64,000 nucleotides of DNA, from contig CALUTT010000011.1 in the NCBI GenBank assembly GCA_944323775.1, forward strand, positions 1 through 64,000, in the 5' to 3' direction. The DNA comes from an uncultured Bacteroidales bacterium. GTDB taxonomy: Bacteria; Bacteroidota; Bacteroidia; Bacteroidales; UBA932. A program made the position numbers and the translations under genes. How positions within the stretch are numbered: position 1 is the first letter of the stretch; each line of letters starts with the position of its first letter. Positions 37,294-46,694 of this stretch are shown here, piece after piece. The notes below the pieces were generated by a model. That model was not told the DNA's origin. It did no database searches and saw nothing but the letters and a program-made list of their open reading frames with translations.

Positions 37294-37337
37294 GCACCGT
37301 TTCCAATCATAAGACACAACTCAAATCCGATCCTACC

Positions 37338-38498
37338 ATGAAAAGAAGTAACCTCACAAAAGCGGCACTCATGCTACTTGCTATCGCCGCTGCCGCTGTA
37401 TCTTGCCAGAAGAGTCCTGCCAGCGAGCCGCCCGCTCCCCAGGACGGGTCCGTCGACCTGTCCGCCGGAGGAACGGCCAACTGCTACATAGTGGCTCCGG
37501 AATCCCTGTCGTCTTTCAACGCCGGAGTCAAGGGCAATTCCCAGGACCAGTCCGTAGGGGAAGCAAGCGGCGCAAAACTCGTATGGCAGAGCAGCAAGGG
37601 TCTCGTGACAAAGCTCGAATACGACTCGGAACAGAAGAGAATATCTGTCAGCACGTCTGCCGCAGAGGGGAACGCTCTTGTTGCCGTCACCGACGGGTCC
37701 GGCAATATCCTCTGGAGCTGGCACCTGTGGATAACCGACTACAGCCCGGAAGAGACCGACTTCACCACGGCTCCCAACGAGGCTGGCACGACATGGACCT
37801 TCATGGACCGCAACCTCGGCGCACTCAGCGTCACTCCCGGGGATTTCTCCTCGTTCGGGCTGCTGTACCAGTGGGGAAGGAAGGATCCGTTCCCGGGAAC
37901 AGTCTCATACACCGTCATGAACCCTGACTACACTTACGAGGTCGACGGCGAGCCCGTCTTCTATGACATCGACGGCAATGCCCTGCCAAAGTTCGGGCAG
38001 CTTGCCCAAGCCGACGGCACACTGGAGAAGTCTATCCTCAACCCCACCGTATTCTATACCGACAGCTACCCGAGCGGTGACTGGAAAGACGTCTCCGATG
38101 ACGACAGCTGGGGCGGGGAAAGCATGGCCAAGACCATCTATGACCCCTGCCCGGCAGGATACAAGGTGCCGGTCAGCGACGCCTCAGGGAACACCCCCTA
38201 TGACTGGCTCACATATGACAGCATCACCTGGGACGGCGAAAACCACGGTGCGGACTACAACGGAATATGGTTCCCCGCCACCGGTACCAGGGTATACGCA
38301 TCCGGTACGCTCGACTACAACGAGGGCACGGAGTACGGCGGACTGTGGACCGGGACCAAGGGCAAGGCTTCCGATGACCTCGAGCAGTACCCGGACCTCT
38401 ACGCTCAGTACATGTTCATCATAGACTGGAACAGGATGTTCACCGTCAGCAAGGACTCCCGCTCTCAGGGCATGTCCGTGCGCTGCGTGAAGGAATAA
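37338..38498 (+). CDS. SPII lipoprotein with FISUMP-like domain (copy 1)
   Basis: The ATG at 37338 gives 386 residues with lipobox AAAAVSC then QKS. Marker motifs are GTANCYIV, GNILWSWHLWITD, WTFMDRNLGA, LLYQWGRKDPFPG, YDPCPAGYKVP and the ending MSVRCVKE. They match the major-paralogous (FISUMP) domain seen in Fibrobacter and Bacteroidota surface proteins. A paralog is at 40844-41962 on the other side of the GH3 gene, which follows this one after 12 bases. The role is unknown; glycan binding or adhesion is plausible. Confidence 0.8.
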   Translation: MKRSNLTKAALMLLAIAAAAVSCQKSPASEPPAPQDGSVDLSAGGTANCYIVAPESLSSFNAGVKGNSQDQSVGEASGAKLVWQSSKGLVTKLEYDSEQKRISVSTSAAEGNALVAVTDGSGNILWSWHLWITDYSPEETDFTTAPNEAGTTWTFMDRNLGALSVTPGDFSSFGLLYQWGRKDPFPGTVSYTVMNPDYTYEVDGEPVFYDIDGNALPKFGQLAQADGTLEKSILNPTVFYTDSYPSGDWKDVSDDDSWGGESMAKTIYDPCPAGYKVPVSDASGNTPYDWLTYDSITWDGENHGADYNGIWFPATGTRVYASGTLDYNEGTEYGGLWTGTKGKASDDLEQYPDLYAQYMFIIDWNRMFTVSKDSRSQGMSVRCVKE

Positions 38499-38510
38499 CG
38501 CTACAAACAT

Positions 38511-40847
38511 ATGAAACGTCAGGGAGCAATACTGTTCGCGGCGGCGGCAATGGCTGCCGGATGCGGCGACAACGATATGAAGACAGAAAGACAGGTCGAC
38601 CTGCTGTACGGGAGGATGACGCAGGCAGAAAGGATAGCTCAGCTCAGAAGTTGCTACATGGACGAGCTGTTCGGTCCTGACGGAAAACTCGATACGGCAA
38701 AATGCGCCAGAATGATCCCTGACGGGATAGGGCATTTCTCGCAGTACGCCAGCCAGACTCCGATGGACGCGGGCATGCTCCGTGACCGTGTTGCGGCCGT
38801 CCAGGCCTGGCTTATGGAGAACACTCCAAGCGGGATTCCCGCCCTCTTCCACGAAGAGGTGCTCTCCGGCATCAACACGCGCGACGCGACGATATATCCC
38901 CAGCAGATAGGACAGGCATGCTCCTTCAATACGGAGCTTGCCATGCAGAAGACGCTCCAGACAGGAACGGCCCTGCGCAGGATGGGCGGAGTCCTGTCGC
39001 TCTCGCCAATGGTCGACGTCTGCCGCACCCCGAGCTTCAACAGACTCGAGGAGTCATACGGAGAAGACGCCTACCTCTCTGCTGCAATGGGGACGGCCTT
39101 TGCGAAGGGCCTCCAGCAGGGTGACCTCAAGAAAGGCGTAGGCACCTGCTCCAAGCACTATCTCGGATACGGAGGAGGCGGTGACGCCGACGAGAAGGAA
39201 CTGATGGAAGAGATTCTGCTCCCCCACGAAACCATGATAAGGCTGGCAGGGAGCAAGGCTCTTATGCCGGGCTATCATGCAGTCCACGGGACCAACTGCG
39301 TCGCAAACCGGGAAATCCTCACCGACATACTCAGGGATTATCTGGGATTCGACGGCATGGTAGTGAGCGACTACACCGCGATTGACCAGCTGCCTGGACT
39401 GGCAGGGCCTGTCGAGAAGGCCGCCGCGGCCATAAATGCCGGCAACGACGTCGATTTCCCCACGGGATCGAACTACGCCTTCCTCCAGGAGGCTCTTGAC
39501 AGGGGGCTCGTGTCCCAGGAGACTTTCGAACGTGCAGTCAAGGACGTGCTCAGGTTCAAGATACGCGCGGGACTGCTCGACAGCGACGCTTATCTGTACA
39601 GCACGGACAGTCTGGTGATGGACTCTGCCGAAGAACGCCGCACCGCCTACGAGATAGCCTCACAGTCCGTTGTCCTTCTCGAGAATGACGGGATACTTCC
39701 GCTCGGACAGCACGCTTCCAGGATTCTTGTCACCGGACCGAACGCCAACTCCATTTGGGCCATGTGCGGAGACTATTCGTTCCCATCCATGGCCTACTTC
39801 TGGAAGCGCATAGAGGATCCGGGCCACCCTCACATCGTCAGGCTGCTCGAAGGCATGCAGGCCCGCAAGCCCGACGGGACACAGATTCTCTACTCGCGCG
39901 GATGCGACTGGACGGAAGAAATAGAGACAAAGTATTCCGACCTTGGCGACCAGCGAGCCTGGGAGTATTCACTGCTGCACCGCAAAGTGGACTCTGGGGA
40001 GAAAGCCGATGAACGCGAGGCGCTTGCAATGGCGGAAGAGGCTGACGTGATAATCGCCGCAATGGGAGAGAACGTGATGCTCTGCGGGGAGAACCGCGAC
40101 AGGCAGGGCCTCAGGCTTCCAGGAAAGCAGGAAGAATATGTAGAGAAACTCATCGCCACCGGCAAGCCCGTAGTCCTCGTCATGTTCGGCGGAAGGGCAC
40201 AGGTGGTTTCCGGCCTGGCGGAACGCTGCGCAGCCGTAATTCAGGCATGGTATCCCGGAGAGGAGGGCGGCAACGCCGTGGCTGACATACTCTATGGCAA
40301 CGTCTCTCCGTCAGCCAAACTGTGCGTCAGCTATCCGAATACCGAAATCTATGAGCCGATATGCTACAACTACACTTCCGGGAAGGATCCCCGTGTGGCA
40401 TGGCCGTTCGGCTACGGCCTGAGCTACACCACCTTCGAATACTCCGCACTGAAGGTAGACAGCAATGCAAGGACAACATCCGATGCCATCGAGGTATCGC
40501 TGGACGTCAGGAACACCGGTGAGGTCAAGGGTGACGAGATAGTGCAGCTGTACATCTCCCCCACTGACCCCGGCCAGCCGCTGCGGCCTATACAGCTCCA
40601 GGGCTTTGCAAGGGTCTCACTCGAGCCGGGAGAGACCAGGACGGTGAAATTCACCCTGCACCCGGAACAGTTCGGCTACTACAGCAACGACGGAGCACGT
40701 CAATGGAACATCAGTCCCGGAACCTTTACTGTCAAGGTAGGGGCGTCCTCCGTTGACATAAGGCTCCGGGACAATGTTACACTTGAGGGCCGTAAGGTAG
40801 AAAAGCCTCTCAGGGAATTCTATTTTTCGGAAAGCAGCGTAATCTAG
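38511..40847 (+). CDS. GH3 beta-glucosidase-family glycoside hydrolase
   Basis: The 778-residue protein starts with an SPII signal (AAAMAAGC, then GDN), so it should be membrane-anchored. The TIM-barrel domain (about 25-330) holds VGTCSKHYLGYG and the nucleophile Asp287 in MVVSDYTAI. The alpha/beta sandwich (about 370-580) has VLLENDGILPL and WYPGEEGGNAVADILYG, and an FnIII-like domain closes the protein (about 650-745; SLDVRNTGEVKGDEIVQLYI). It removes terminal beta-glucosyl or xylosyl residues. It is cotranscribed with the preceding lipoprotein, and its stop overlaps the convergent gene by four bases. Confidence 0.93.
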   Translation: MKRQGAILFAAAAMAAGCGDNDMKTERQVDLLYGRMTQAERIAQLRSCYMDELFGPDGKLDTAKCARMIPDGIGHFSQYASQTPMDAGMLRDRVAAVQAWLMENTPSGIPALFHEEVLSGINTRDATIYPQQIGQACSFNTELAMQKTLQTGTALRRMGGVLSLSPMVDVCRTPSFNRLEESYGEDAYLSAAMGTAFAKGLQQGDLKKGVGTCSKHYLGYGGGGDADEKELMEEILLPHETMIRLAGSKALMPGYHAVHGTNCVANREILTDILRDYLGFDGMVVSDYTAIDQLPGLAGPVEKAAAAINAGNDVDFPTGSNYAFLQEALDRGLVSQETFERAVKDVLRFKIRAGLLDSDAYLYSTDSLVMDSAEERRTAYEIASQSVVLLENDGILPLGQHASRILVTGPNANSIWAMCGDYSFPSMAYFWKRIEDPGHPHIVRLLEGMQARKPDGTQILYSRGCDWTEEIETKYSDLGDQRAWEYSLLHRKVDSGEKADEREALAMAEEADVIIAAMGENVMLCGENRDRQGLRLPGKQEEYVEKLIATGKPVVLVMFGGRAQVVSGLAERCAAVIQAWYPGEEGGNAVADILYGNVSPSAKLCVSYPNTEIYEPICYNYTSGKDPRVAWPFGYGLSYTTFEYSALKVDSNARTTSDAIEVSLDVRNTGEVKGDEIVQLYISPTDPGQPLRPIQLQGFARVSLEPGETRTVKFTLHPEQFGYYSNDGARQWNISPGTFTVKVGASSVDIRLRDNVTLEGRKVEKPLREFYFSESSVI

Positions 40848-41962
40848 GAAGCATCCCTGACGCAACGTACAGACTCACCGTAGGCCCTGTACATAGCGTA
40901 GCTGCTGCCCAGATACGTCCCCTGGTGGTAGTAGAAGCAGCTGGCATTGTATCCGCAGTTCAGAGTGGTCCTTATCCAGATCACTCCGACTCCGTTCAGC
41001 CCGACATAGCCGAGCATCCCTGCATCCGAATCACCCCAGCGGGTACCGGCCAGAGGCCACCAGAAAGTCTCTCCGGACTCGGTGACATGCGTGCGGCCGC
41101 CATAGACCGGATCGTCGTCGACGTTCCAGTAGCCGCACCCTTCCCAGGCACCGTCGAAAGCGACACGGTATCCGGCCGGACAGGGATCATAGTTCGTCTT
41201 TGCGTCAGTCCCTTCCTCGCTCCAGAGATAATCGTTTCTGACGGCAAGCCAGTCACATCCGTTTTCCGTCTTGTCGGAATAAATGAAAGTCGTGGGGTTG
41301 GCCACGGTATAATCCACGGTTCCGGTAGAGCCGTCAGTCTTCACCGCGCCCCAGTCCATATCAAGAGCAGGATTGAACACGGTGTTCTCGCGCGCCCGTG
41401 AGAACACGCTTGATGCATCCTCGTTCGAAGCTCCGCCATAGAACGGGTCTTTCCTTCCCCACTGGTACTTGAGCCCGTAGGTCAGCGACACGTCCTCCGG
41501 CCTTGCACTCATTGCACCGAGGTTGCGGTCCATGAACACAGTACCGTTGTCGAGAGTCTGGAGAGAGGGCTGCTCGGTAAGCCATATGTGCCAGCTCCAC
41601 ACGACATTGCCGGAAGCGTCAAACGCCGCCACAAGGGCGTTTCCCTTGCCTTCCGCAGCTGTGAAACATATGTAGCCGTCATTGTAGCTGACATCAGACA
41701 GCAGACCTGACGCCTGAACGTCACAAGTGGACCATACCCAGTCAGCCCGGACAGCCCCGTCGACGGCAGAGCCGTCCACGCGCCTGGTCTGGAAACAGTA
41801 CCGGCCTCCTTTCTCCACAATGTAGCAGTTGGCAAAGCCGTCTGCACTGAGATCAGTGCCATCAGGCACAAACGGGGGATTCACTCCCCCGTTCTTGCTG
41901 CATGATACGGCAAGCAGCATGGCTGCCGCACACGCGAGCGGAATCAATCTGAGCGGCGCCAT
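40844..41962 (-). CDS. SPII lipoprotein with FISUMP-like domain (copy 2)
   Basis: The 372-residue protein has lipobox AMLLAVSC then SKN. It repeats the features of the 37338 protein: GFANCYIVEKG, GNVVWSWHIWLTE, VFMDRNLGAMSA, LKYQWGRKDPFYGG, YDPCPAGYRV and SVRCVRD. Sequence between these blocks has diverged. It lies on the minus strand in an operon with the lipoprotein at 41966, separated by three bases, and faces the GH3 gene. Confidence 0.8.
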   Translation of the reverse strand: MAPLRLIPLACAAAMLLAVSCSKNGGVNPPFVPDGTDLSADGFANCYIVEKGGRYCFQTRRVDGSAVDGAVRADWVWSTCDVQASGLLSDVSYNDGYICFTAAEGKGNALVAAFDASGNVVWSWHIWLTEQPSLQTLDNGTVFMDRNLGAMSARPEDVSLTYGLKYQWGRKDPFYGGASNEDASSVFSRARENTVFNPALDMDWGAVKTDGSTGTVDYTVANPTTFIYSDKTENGCDWLAVRNDYLWSEEGTDAKTNYDPCPAGYRVAFDGAWEGCGYWNVDDDPVYGGRTHVTESGETFWWPLAGTRWGDSDAGMLGYVGLNGVGVIWIRTTLNCGYNASCFYYHQGTYLGSSYAMYRAYGESVRCVRDAS

Positions 41963-41965
41963 GTC

Positions 41966-42712
41966 CTATCCGGCTATTTCAATACCGTCCACAGGGCCCT
42001 CATACACGGCTGAGAAGTTGCTCCCGTCATTGAGCACAGTGTCAAGACGGAGCGAATAGCCGTCAGCGGAAACAGCGACATCCAGAGTCCCTGATACAAA
42101 CTTGTACTGGTCGTTGTCCTTCTGAACATAGCTGTAATCGCTGTTCAGGTCACCGTCTGCCATGCCTTCTGAAACCGTGTAGACGCCTTCGGTCAGGTAT
42201 CCGGCTTCAACGGACTCGACGTCATAGAGGTCGAGAGAGACCTCATACTCGATACCGTCGACATTTCCGCGCACGGTAATGCCCCAGTTGATGCCTGCCC
42301 CGTAGTGCTTCCCGGAAGCTCGGTCGAGCACAATAGCGGGAACGGCTTCCGTCGTCACTTCGGCAGTGGCCACGGCAGTCCTTCCGTCAGCTGAAGAAAC
42401 CGCAACGGCTACCGTATATGCCGTAGAGGGAGCCAGTCCGTCCACAGTGACGGCAGCCTCGCTGGACAGGTCGACTGAAGTGCCTTCCGAAAGAATCGCG
42501 GACGCTTCCGGGACAGTCTCGTCCCCAGGCACTACAATATAGGCTCCCTGCGTAGCGTTGACAGCAGAAACGGAGAATGAAATGGAACTTGCGGTCACTT
42601 CAGTGACAGTCACGTCCGCTGCAGGGGCAGGGACATCAGAACCGGTCTTGCCGCATCCCGCGGCAAGCAGCGCCGCGCATCCGAGCGCGGCGAAAAATGA
42701 AAATCTGTTCAT
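41966..42712 (-). CDS. SPII lipoprotein with FnIII-like domain
   Basis: The ATG at 42712 gives 248 residues with lipobox AALLAAGC then GKT. Residues about 30-120 form an FnIII-like unit (VTVTEVTASSISFSVSAVNA, then LAPSTAYTVAVAVSSADGRT). The remaining 120 residues are one beta unit ending TLNDGSNFSAVYEGPVDG-like strands. It looks like a shorter relative of the lipoprotein at 25190-26560, which has two such units. Function unknown; cotranscribed with the FISUMP lipoprotein downstream. Confidence 0.72.
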   Translation of the reverse strand: MNRFSFFAALGCAALLAAGCGKTGSDVPAPAADVTVTEVTASSISFSVSAVNATQGAYIVVPGDETVPEASAILSEGTSVDLSSEAAVTVDGLAPSTAYTVAVAVSSADGRTAVATAEVTTEAVPAIVLDRASGKHYGAGINWGITVRGNVDGIEYEVSLDLYDVESVEAGYLTEGVYTVSEGMADGDLNSDYSYVQKDNDQYKFVSGTLDVAVSADGYSLRLDTVLNDGSNFSAVYEGPVDGIEIAG

Positions 42713-42738
42713 CTTGCCTAACAGTTTATGTTGAGGCG

Positions 42739-42746
42739 CAAAGATA
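42739..42746 (-). promoter_or_regulatory. -7 element of the lipoprotein pair
   Basis: TATCTTTG on the minus strand, 26 bases before the ATG at 42712; it excludes the longer reading that begins at 42772. Confidence 0.6.
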
Positions 42747-42791
42747 GCAAATAAAGTGACAACATCAAGCACCGGCCGAATGGCGGCATAT

Positions 42792-43850
42792 TTATTTGAG
42801 GTATCTGCGGTAGAAGGCTTCTATCCTGTCGAACGGGATTTTGTCCAGATTGTCGTACAGGTCAGTGTGCACTGCTCCAGGGATTATCAGCAGCTCCTTG
42901 TTCTCGCCCTTGAGACGCTTGAAGGTATCCTCGCTGAAGTAGCGGGAATGGGCTTTCTCCCCATGTACGAGCAGCACGGCGCTTCTGATCTCGCCGGCGT
43001 AGGAGAGTATCGGCATGTTGATCATCGAAAGCACTGCAGTGGTATTGAACCCTTCATTCGAACCGAGGGACCTGGGATGGTACCCGCGTGACGTCTTGTA
43101 ATACGCTACATAATCCTTGACGAACTGAGGAGCGTCGTCAGGAGCCACTTCAGGATTCCCGCCGGCATGGGCATAAGTCCCGCTTCGATAGTCTTCGGTC
43201 CTCTGCGCGTTCAGTCTCACCTTCATCTCGTAGCGCTTGTCCGGATCGTCGTCGGCATCGAAATAGCCTTTCGCCGATACGCGCGTCATGTCATACATGG
43301 TCACGGCAACCGTGGCCTTGATGCGGGTGTCGATGGCCGCTGCGTTCACGGCAAAACCTCCGAAGCCGCAGATTCCGAGTATCCCGATACGTTCCGGATC
43401 CACATCCTCACGCGTGGAAAGATAATCCACCGCGGCACAGAAATCCTCGGTGTTGATGTCGGGAGATGATACCCCGCGGGGATGTCCGCCGCTCTCCCCG
43501 GTAAACGAAGGGTCGAAAGCAATCGTAAGGAATCCCCTCTCGGCGAGAGTCTGGGCATACAGTCCCGACACCTGTTCCTTCACGGCACCGTACGGGCCGC
43601 TCACCGCAATTGCGGGAAGTTTTCCGGAAGCCCCTACGGGAACATACAGGTCCGCGGCAAGCGTGACCCCGTACCGGTTGTGAAAAGTCACCTTGCCGTG
43701 CTCGACCTTCTCACTGCGCGGGAAGACCTTGTCCCACTCGCAGGTCAGATTCAGTTTCTCTTCCATAATAGTCTCATTTGCATTGTCCTGCGCCTGCGCG
43801 GAGCCTAAGAGGCACATGCATGAAAGCACAGACAAAAATAATCTGTTCAT
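42792..43850 (-). CDS. Exported alpha/beta hydrolase with Cys at the nucleophile elbow
   Basis: The ATG at 43850 gives 352 residues with signal peptide MNRLFLSVLSCMCLLGSAQA. It resembles the YcjY/dienelactone-hydrolase-like group: AIAVSGPYGAVKEQVSGLYA (oxyanion region), FDPSFTGESGG, the elbow GICGFGG with Cys in place of the usual Ser, VHGEKAHSRYFSE with the acidic region, and GAVHTDLYD with the His. Replacement of Ser by Cys is known in this group. The substrate is unknown. The longer frame starting with TTG at 43868 would start inside the promoter. Confidence 0.78.
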   Translation of the reverse strand: MNRLFLSVLSCMCLLGSAQAQDNANETIMEEKLNLTCEWDKVFPRSEKVEHGKVTFHNRYGVTLAADLYVPVGASGKLPAIAVSGPYGAVKEQVSGLYAQTLAERGFLTIAFDPSFTGESGGHPRGVSSPDINTEDFCAAVDYLSTREDVDPERIGILGICGFGGFAVNAAAIDTRIKATVAVTMYDMTRVSAKGYFDADDDPDKRYEMKVRLNAQRTEDYRSGTYAHAGGNPEVAPDDAPQFVKDYVAYYKTSRGYHPRSLGSNEGFNTTAVLSMINMPILSYAGEIRSAVLLVHGEKAHSRYFSEDTFKRLKGENKELLIIPGAVHTDLYDNLDKIPFDRIEAFYRRYLK

Positions 43851-43865
43851 CGAATTTCGTTTTTG

Positions 43866-43873
43866 CAAAAATA
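43866..43873 (-). promoter_or_regulatory. -7 element of the hydrolase gene
   Basis: TATTTTTG on the minus strand, 15 bases before the ATG at 43850. It sits in the T-rich tail of the upstream terminator. Confidence 0.55.
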
Positions 43874-43880
43874 AGACAAA

Positions 43881-43909
43881 AGCCTCACATCGTTTTTGCT
43901 GTGAGGCTC
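43881..43909 (-). terminator. Terminator of the araC-flavoprotein operon
   Basis: AGCCTCACA and TGTGAGGCT form a perfect 9-bp stem with an 11-base loop; on the minus strand TTTTGTCTTATTTTT follows. It lies 20 bases after the AraC stop. Confidence 0.8.
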
Positions 43910-43929
43910 AAAGTTCATTGCTGGAAAGC

Positions 43930-44748
43930 TCATGCCGAAACCCGGACTTCAGACGGGGAAAGCCCGAAGCGTTTCTTGAATGCAGACGAAAAGTGGGACT
44001 GGTTCTTGAAGCCGACACTCGAACACACATCTGCAATCCTCATCCCGCCCCTGCGTATCAGCTCATACGCCGCGTCGAGCCGTCTTCCGATCAGCCATTT
44101 TTCAGGAGTGAGACTGCTGACCTTGCTGAAATCCCTCTTGAATGCCGCAAGGCTCCTTCCCGTATAGTGTGCCAGGTCCGAAAGAGTGAAGTCATACATG
44201 TAGTTCTTCTCCATGAAGTCAAGGATGTCTATCTTCCACGGCTCGCTGAAATCGAAAAGCATCGTCGCAAAACGCGGATCCGCATGCAGCAGGGCCAGAA
44301 GGCCTTCCTGCATCTTGAGACGCATGAAGTCGTCCCGGGGCTTCTCTCCCGGGTCCAGAAAAGGTGTCAGCGAACTGAAAAGGCTCTCAAGCTCCGCCGT
44401 CCCTGGCAGCTTGACGACCCCGGATTCGAACCTCGGGCCTGCAGACCTCGCCATTCCCTGTCCGTATCCGGCATACATCGAGCGCAGGAAACTTCTCGTA
44501 AAGCTCATGAAGATTCCACAGTAGCGCTCGCCTCCGCACGGCTTCTTGTACATGGTGATGCGATGGTCCCTCGGGATGAAGACACACTCCCCTTTCGCGA
44601 CATGCACTGAGCCTTCAGAAGACTCCAGCACCATCTCTCCGGAGTACACGTAATTCAACGCATATTCCCTCGAACAGTGCACACAGCCTTCATCACCGTC
44701 GTAAAAGAAGCTGTAGAACACCCCCTCATAGTTGAATATGAGATGCAT
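43930..44748 (-). CDS. AraC-family transcriptional regulator
   Basis: The 272-residue protein has an N-terminal cupin-like sensor (YVYSGEMVLESSEGSVHVAKG, then ECVFIPRDH, about 35-65) and a C-terminal AraC domain: first helix-turn-helix LSDLAHYTGRSLAAFKRDFSK, second RIADVCSSVGFKNQSHFSSAF, then FKKRFGLSPSEVR. It follows the flavoprotein gene by four bases on the same strand and ends at a terminator. The pair may form a small redox-responsive unit. Confidence 0.9.
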   Translation of the reverse strand: MHLIFNYEGVFYSFFYDGDEGCVHCSREYALNYVYSGEMVLESSEGSVHVAKGECVFIPRDHRITMYKKPCGGERYCGIFMSFTRSFLRSMYAGYGQGMARSAGPRFESGVVKLPGTAELESLFSSLTPFLDPGEKPRDDFMRLKMQEGLLALLHADPRFATMLFDFSEPWKIDILDFMEKNYMYDFTLSDLAHYTGRSLAAFKRDFSKVSSLTPEKWLIGRRLDAAYELIRRGGMRIADVCSSVGFKNQSHFSSAFKKRFGLSPSEVRVSA

Positions 44749-44752
44749 CGGC

Positions 44753-45379
44753 CTATCTGATGAAGTTCGTCATTACCGGAGCCTCCTTCTCAGGAAGGCC
44801 GAGCCCCCCGGCCTTGAGACTTTTCAGTATCCATGCCATGTTGTCGCCAAGGATTCTCATCGTCTGCATTCCCTCGGCGTCTTCGGCCGCTTCTCCCGGC
44901 AGACGGCCGTGGACACTGTTCCAGTAGCGCGAGCTGACGATGGGCATCTCGTTTATCGTAAAGTATTTGTTCAGGCGGTCGAAAGTCGCGCTGGCTCCGC
45001 CGCGACGGCATACCGCCACAGCGGCTGCAGGCTTGCCCTTCAGCAGACCGGATGCAGAATAGAACAGACGGTCGAGCAGTGCACACAACGAGCCGTTTGG
45101 GCCTGCATAATACACAGGAGACCCTACAACGATGCCGTCCGCCTCCCCAAGCCTGCTGCGGACCGAGTTGTAGAGGTCGTCATTGAACACACATCTTCCA
45201 AGAGATGCACAGCGGCCGCAGGCGATGCATCCCTGCACCGCCCTGGTGCCTATGGATACGATCTCGCTTTCCACCCCGTTCGCTTCAAGAGACCTGGCAA
45301 CTTCAGACAGCGCGGTGAATGTGTTGCCGTGGCTTCTCGGACTTCCGTTTATCAAAAGTACCTTCATATGTTCAGACAT
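44753..45379 (-). CDS. Flavodoxin-family NAD(P)H-dependent FMN reductase
   Basis: The 208-residue protein has a flavodoxin-like fold: FMN loop LLINGSPRSHGNTFTAL (about 9-25), then GCIACGRCASLGRC (about 50-63), a Cys cluster typical of iron-sulfur flavoproteins though spaced for a single or absent cluster, and IVVGSPVYYAGPNGSLCALLDR, the second FMN contact. It is an anaerobe-type electron carrier or quinone/drug reductase. An ATG four codons in (45367) is an alternative start. Confidence 0.82.
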   Translation of the reverse strand: MSEHMKVLLINGSPRSHGNTFTALSEVARSLEANGVESEIVSIGTRAVQGCIACGRCASLGRCVFNDDLYNSVRSRLGEADGIVVGSPVYYAGPNGSLCALLDRLFYSASGLLKGKPAAAVAVCRRGGASATFDRLNKYFTINEMPIVSSRYWNSVHGRLPGEAAEDAEGMQTMRILGDNMAWILKSLKAGGLGLPEKEAPVMTNFIR

Positions 45380-45470
45380 TGTTATTGGTCAATTCTGCAA
45401 ATTAGTCAAAATCTCCGACAAGTGCAAGCCGGACTGCGGAAGCCGTTCTTGAAGGCCGGAGACATGGCCG

Positions 45471-46694
45471 TCATGCATTCTTGTTCAAATCCTTTGTAAA
45501 ATACATTATCGCACAGAGTATTATGAAAAGCGCGAGCGTGCCGACAAGCAGGCTCCCTGTCTGCATGTTGAGAAGCATGAAGACAAAGCCGTAGACAAGT
45601 GCGACACAAACGGTAAAAAGACCGGCGAGCCTGATTCCGAGTATCCCGGCGAAGTATCCGCCGAGCGAAGCGACGGTCAGCACCGAAGCCACAAGATATG
45701 CAAGCGGGAATGAGACATACTCCACAAACGAGAGCAGAATCAGATAGAAAAGGCACAGGGAAAGTCCGGTAACCACATACTGGACGACATTGACGTTTAT
45801 CCTGAGTATTGCCTCGGCCAGGAATATCCCCATGAATACGAGACATACCACGAGGAAAAAGTACTTGATTGCCCGGTCAGTCTGCTGGTAGTGCGACACC
45901 GGCACCACAAAGTCCACTCCGAACTCGGAATCGTACATCCCCGAGATGCCCGTATACGCTCCGTATATGTCCCATTCAGCAGAGAAACCTTCATCTGTGA
46001 CTGTCCTGACGGAAGGCAGGGCCGCCCCCGTGAATGACGGCGAGCAATAGTCTGATTCAAGCACCAGGCTGTATTTCTTCGCGTCCGGCACAAACGAGAG
46101 ACTCTCCGTTCCCTTGCTGCTGACCGTGAGGGAATATTCCATTGGCTGGTCCGGCGTCAGGACCTCGGGCGGCAGTTCCGCGAACAGGCCTCCCGATTCT
46201 GGATTGAGTTCGTATTCCCTTCCTCCGAAGAGCATCACGACATTGTCCGAAAGTCCCCTCACTGAACCGACATCAAGCCATACTCCGCAGCGCTCCGCGT
46301 CATGCGCCCGGGCGACGGTGCCTGAATCAATCAGGAAAGTTCCCGAGAGCGTGACATCACAGGTGTATACGGGAACCTCATATATCGAGCGTTTCAGGAT
46401 GTCCACCGACACCGTTCCGCCGGCCTTGACTTCTTCCGGGCCGTGGCTTTCCACTGACACTCCTTTTCCGTCAGTTTCCGGATCACGGGCCATGACCCTG
46501 AACACCGGAGGATAGATTACCTGACTGCCTCCCCAAGAACGGCAGATTTCATCCCGGACGGCGGCCGACATGTCCTCCCGCTCGGAAATGACACCTCTGA
46601 CCATGAACATCGGCACAAGCATGAGGACAGCTGTCACGAAGATGACCAACCCCTTGATGAGGAGGTTCACCGGCTGTGTTTTTTTTGTTTCCAT
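45471..46694 (-). CDS. creD: CreD-like inner-membrane protein
   Basis: The ATG at 46694 gives 407 residues. CreD architecture is clear: one membrane helix at about 10-32, a large periplasmic domain (about 35-275; SVDILKRSIYEVPVYTCDVTLSG with the RGIYxVPVY-like motif), and five or six C-terminal helices (YFFLVVCLVFMGIFLAEAI, PLAYLVASVLTVASLGGYFAGI, then ALFIILCAIMYF). CreD is induced by cell-wall or beta-lactam stress in other bacteria. Here it is divergent from a LytTR gene. A weak -7 (GATATTTG, plus 46722-46729) lies upstream. Confidence 0.9.
   Translation of the reverse strand: METKKTQPVNLLIKGLVIFVTAVLMLVPMFMVRGVISEREDMSAAVRDEICRSWGGSQVIYPPVFRVMARDPETDGKGVSVESHGPEEVKAGGTVSVDILKRSIYEVPVYTCDVTLSGTFLIDSGTVARAHDAERCGVWLDVGSVRGLSDNVVMLFGGREYELNPESGGLFAELPPEVLTPDQPMEYSLTVSSKGTESLSFVPDAKKYSLVLESDYCSPSFTGAALPSVRTVTDEGFSAEWDIYGAYTGISGMYDSEFGVDFVVPVSHYQQTDRAIKYFFLVVCLVFMGIFLAEAILRINVNVVQYVVTGLSLCLFYLILLSFVEYVSFPLAYLVASVLTVASLGGYFAGILGIRLAGLFTVCVALVYGFVFMLLNMQTGSLLVGTLALFIILCAIMYFTKDLNKNA

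Noticed and set aside
44753..45379. Classical 2[4Fe-4S] ferredoxin domain in the flavoprotein
   Set aside because: Only one short Cys cluster (CIACGRCASLGRC) is present, without the second CxxCxxC...CP motif seen in the EFR1 protein.
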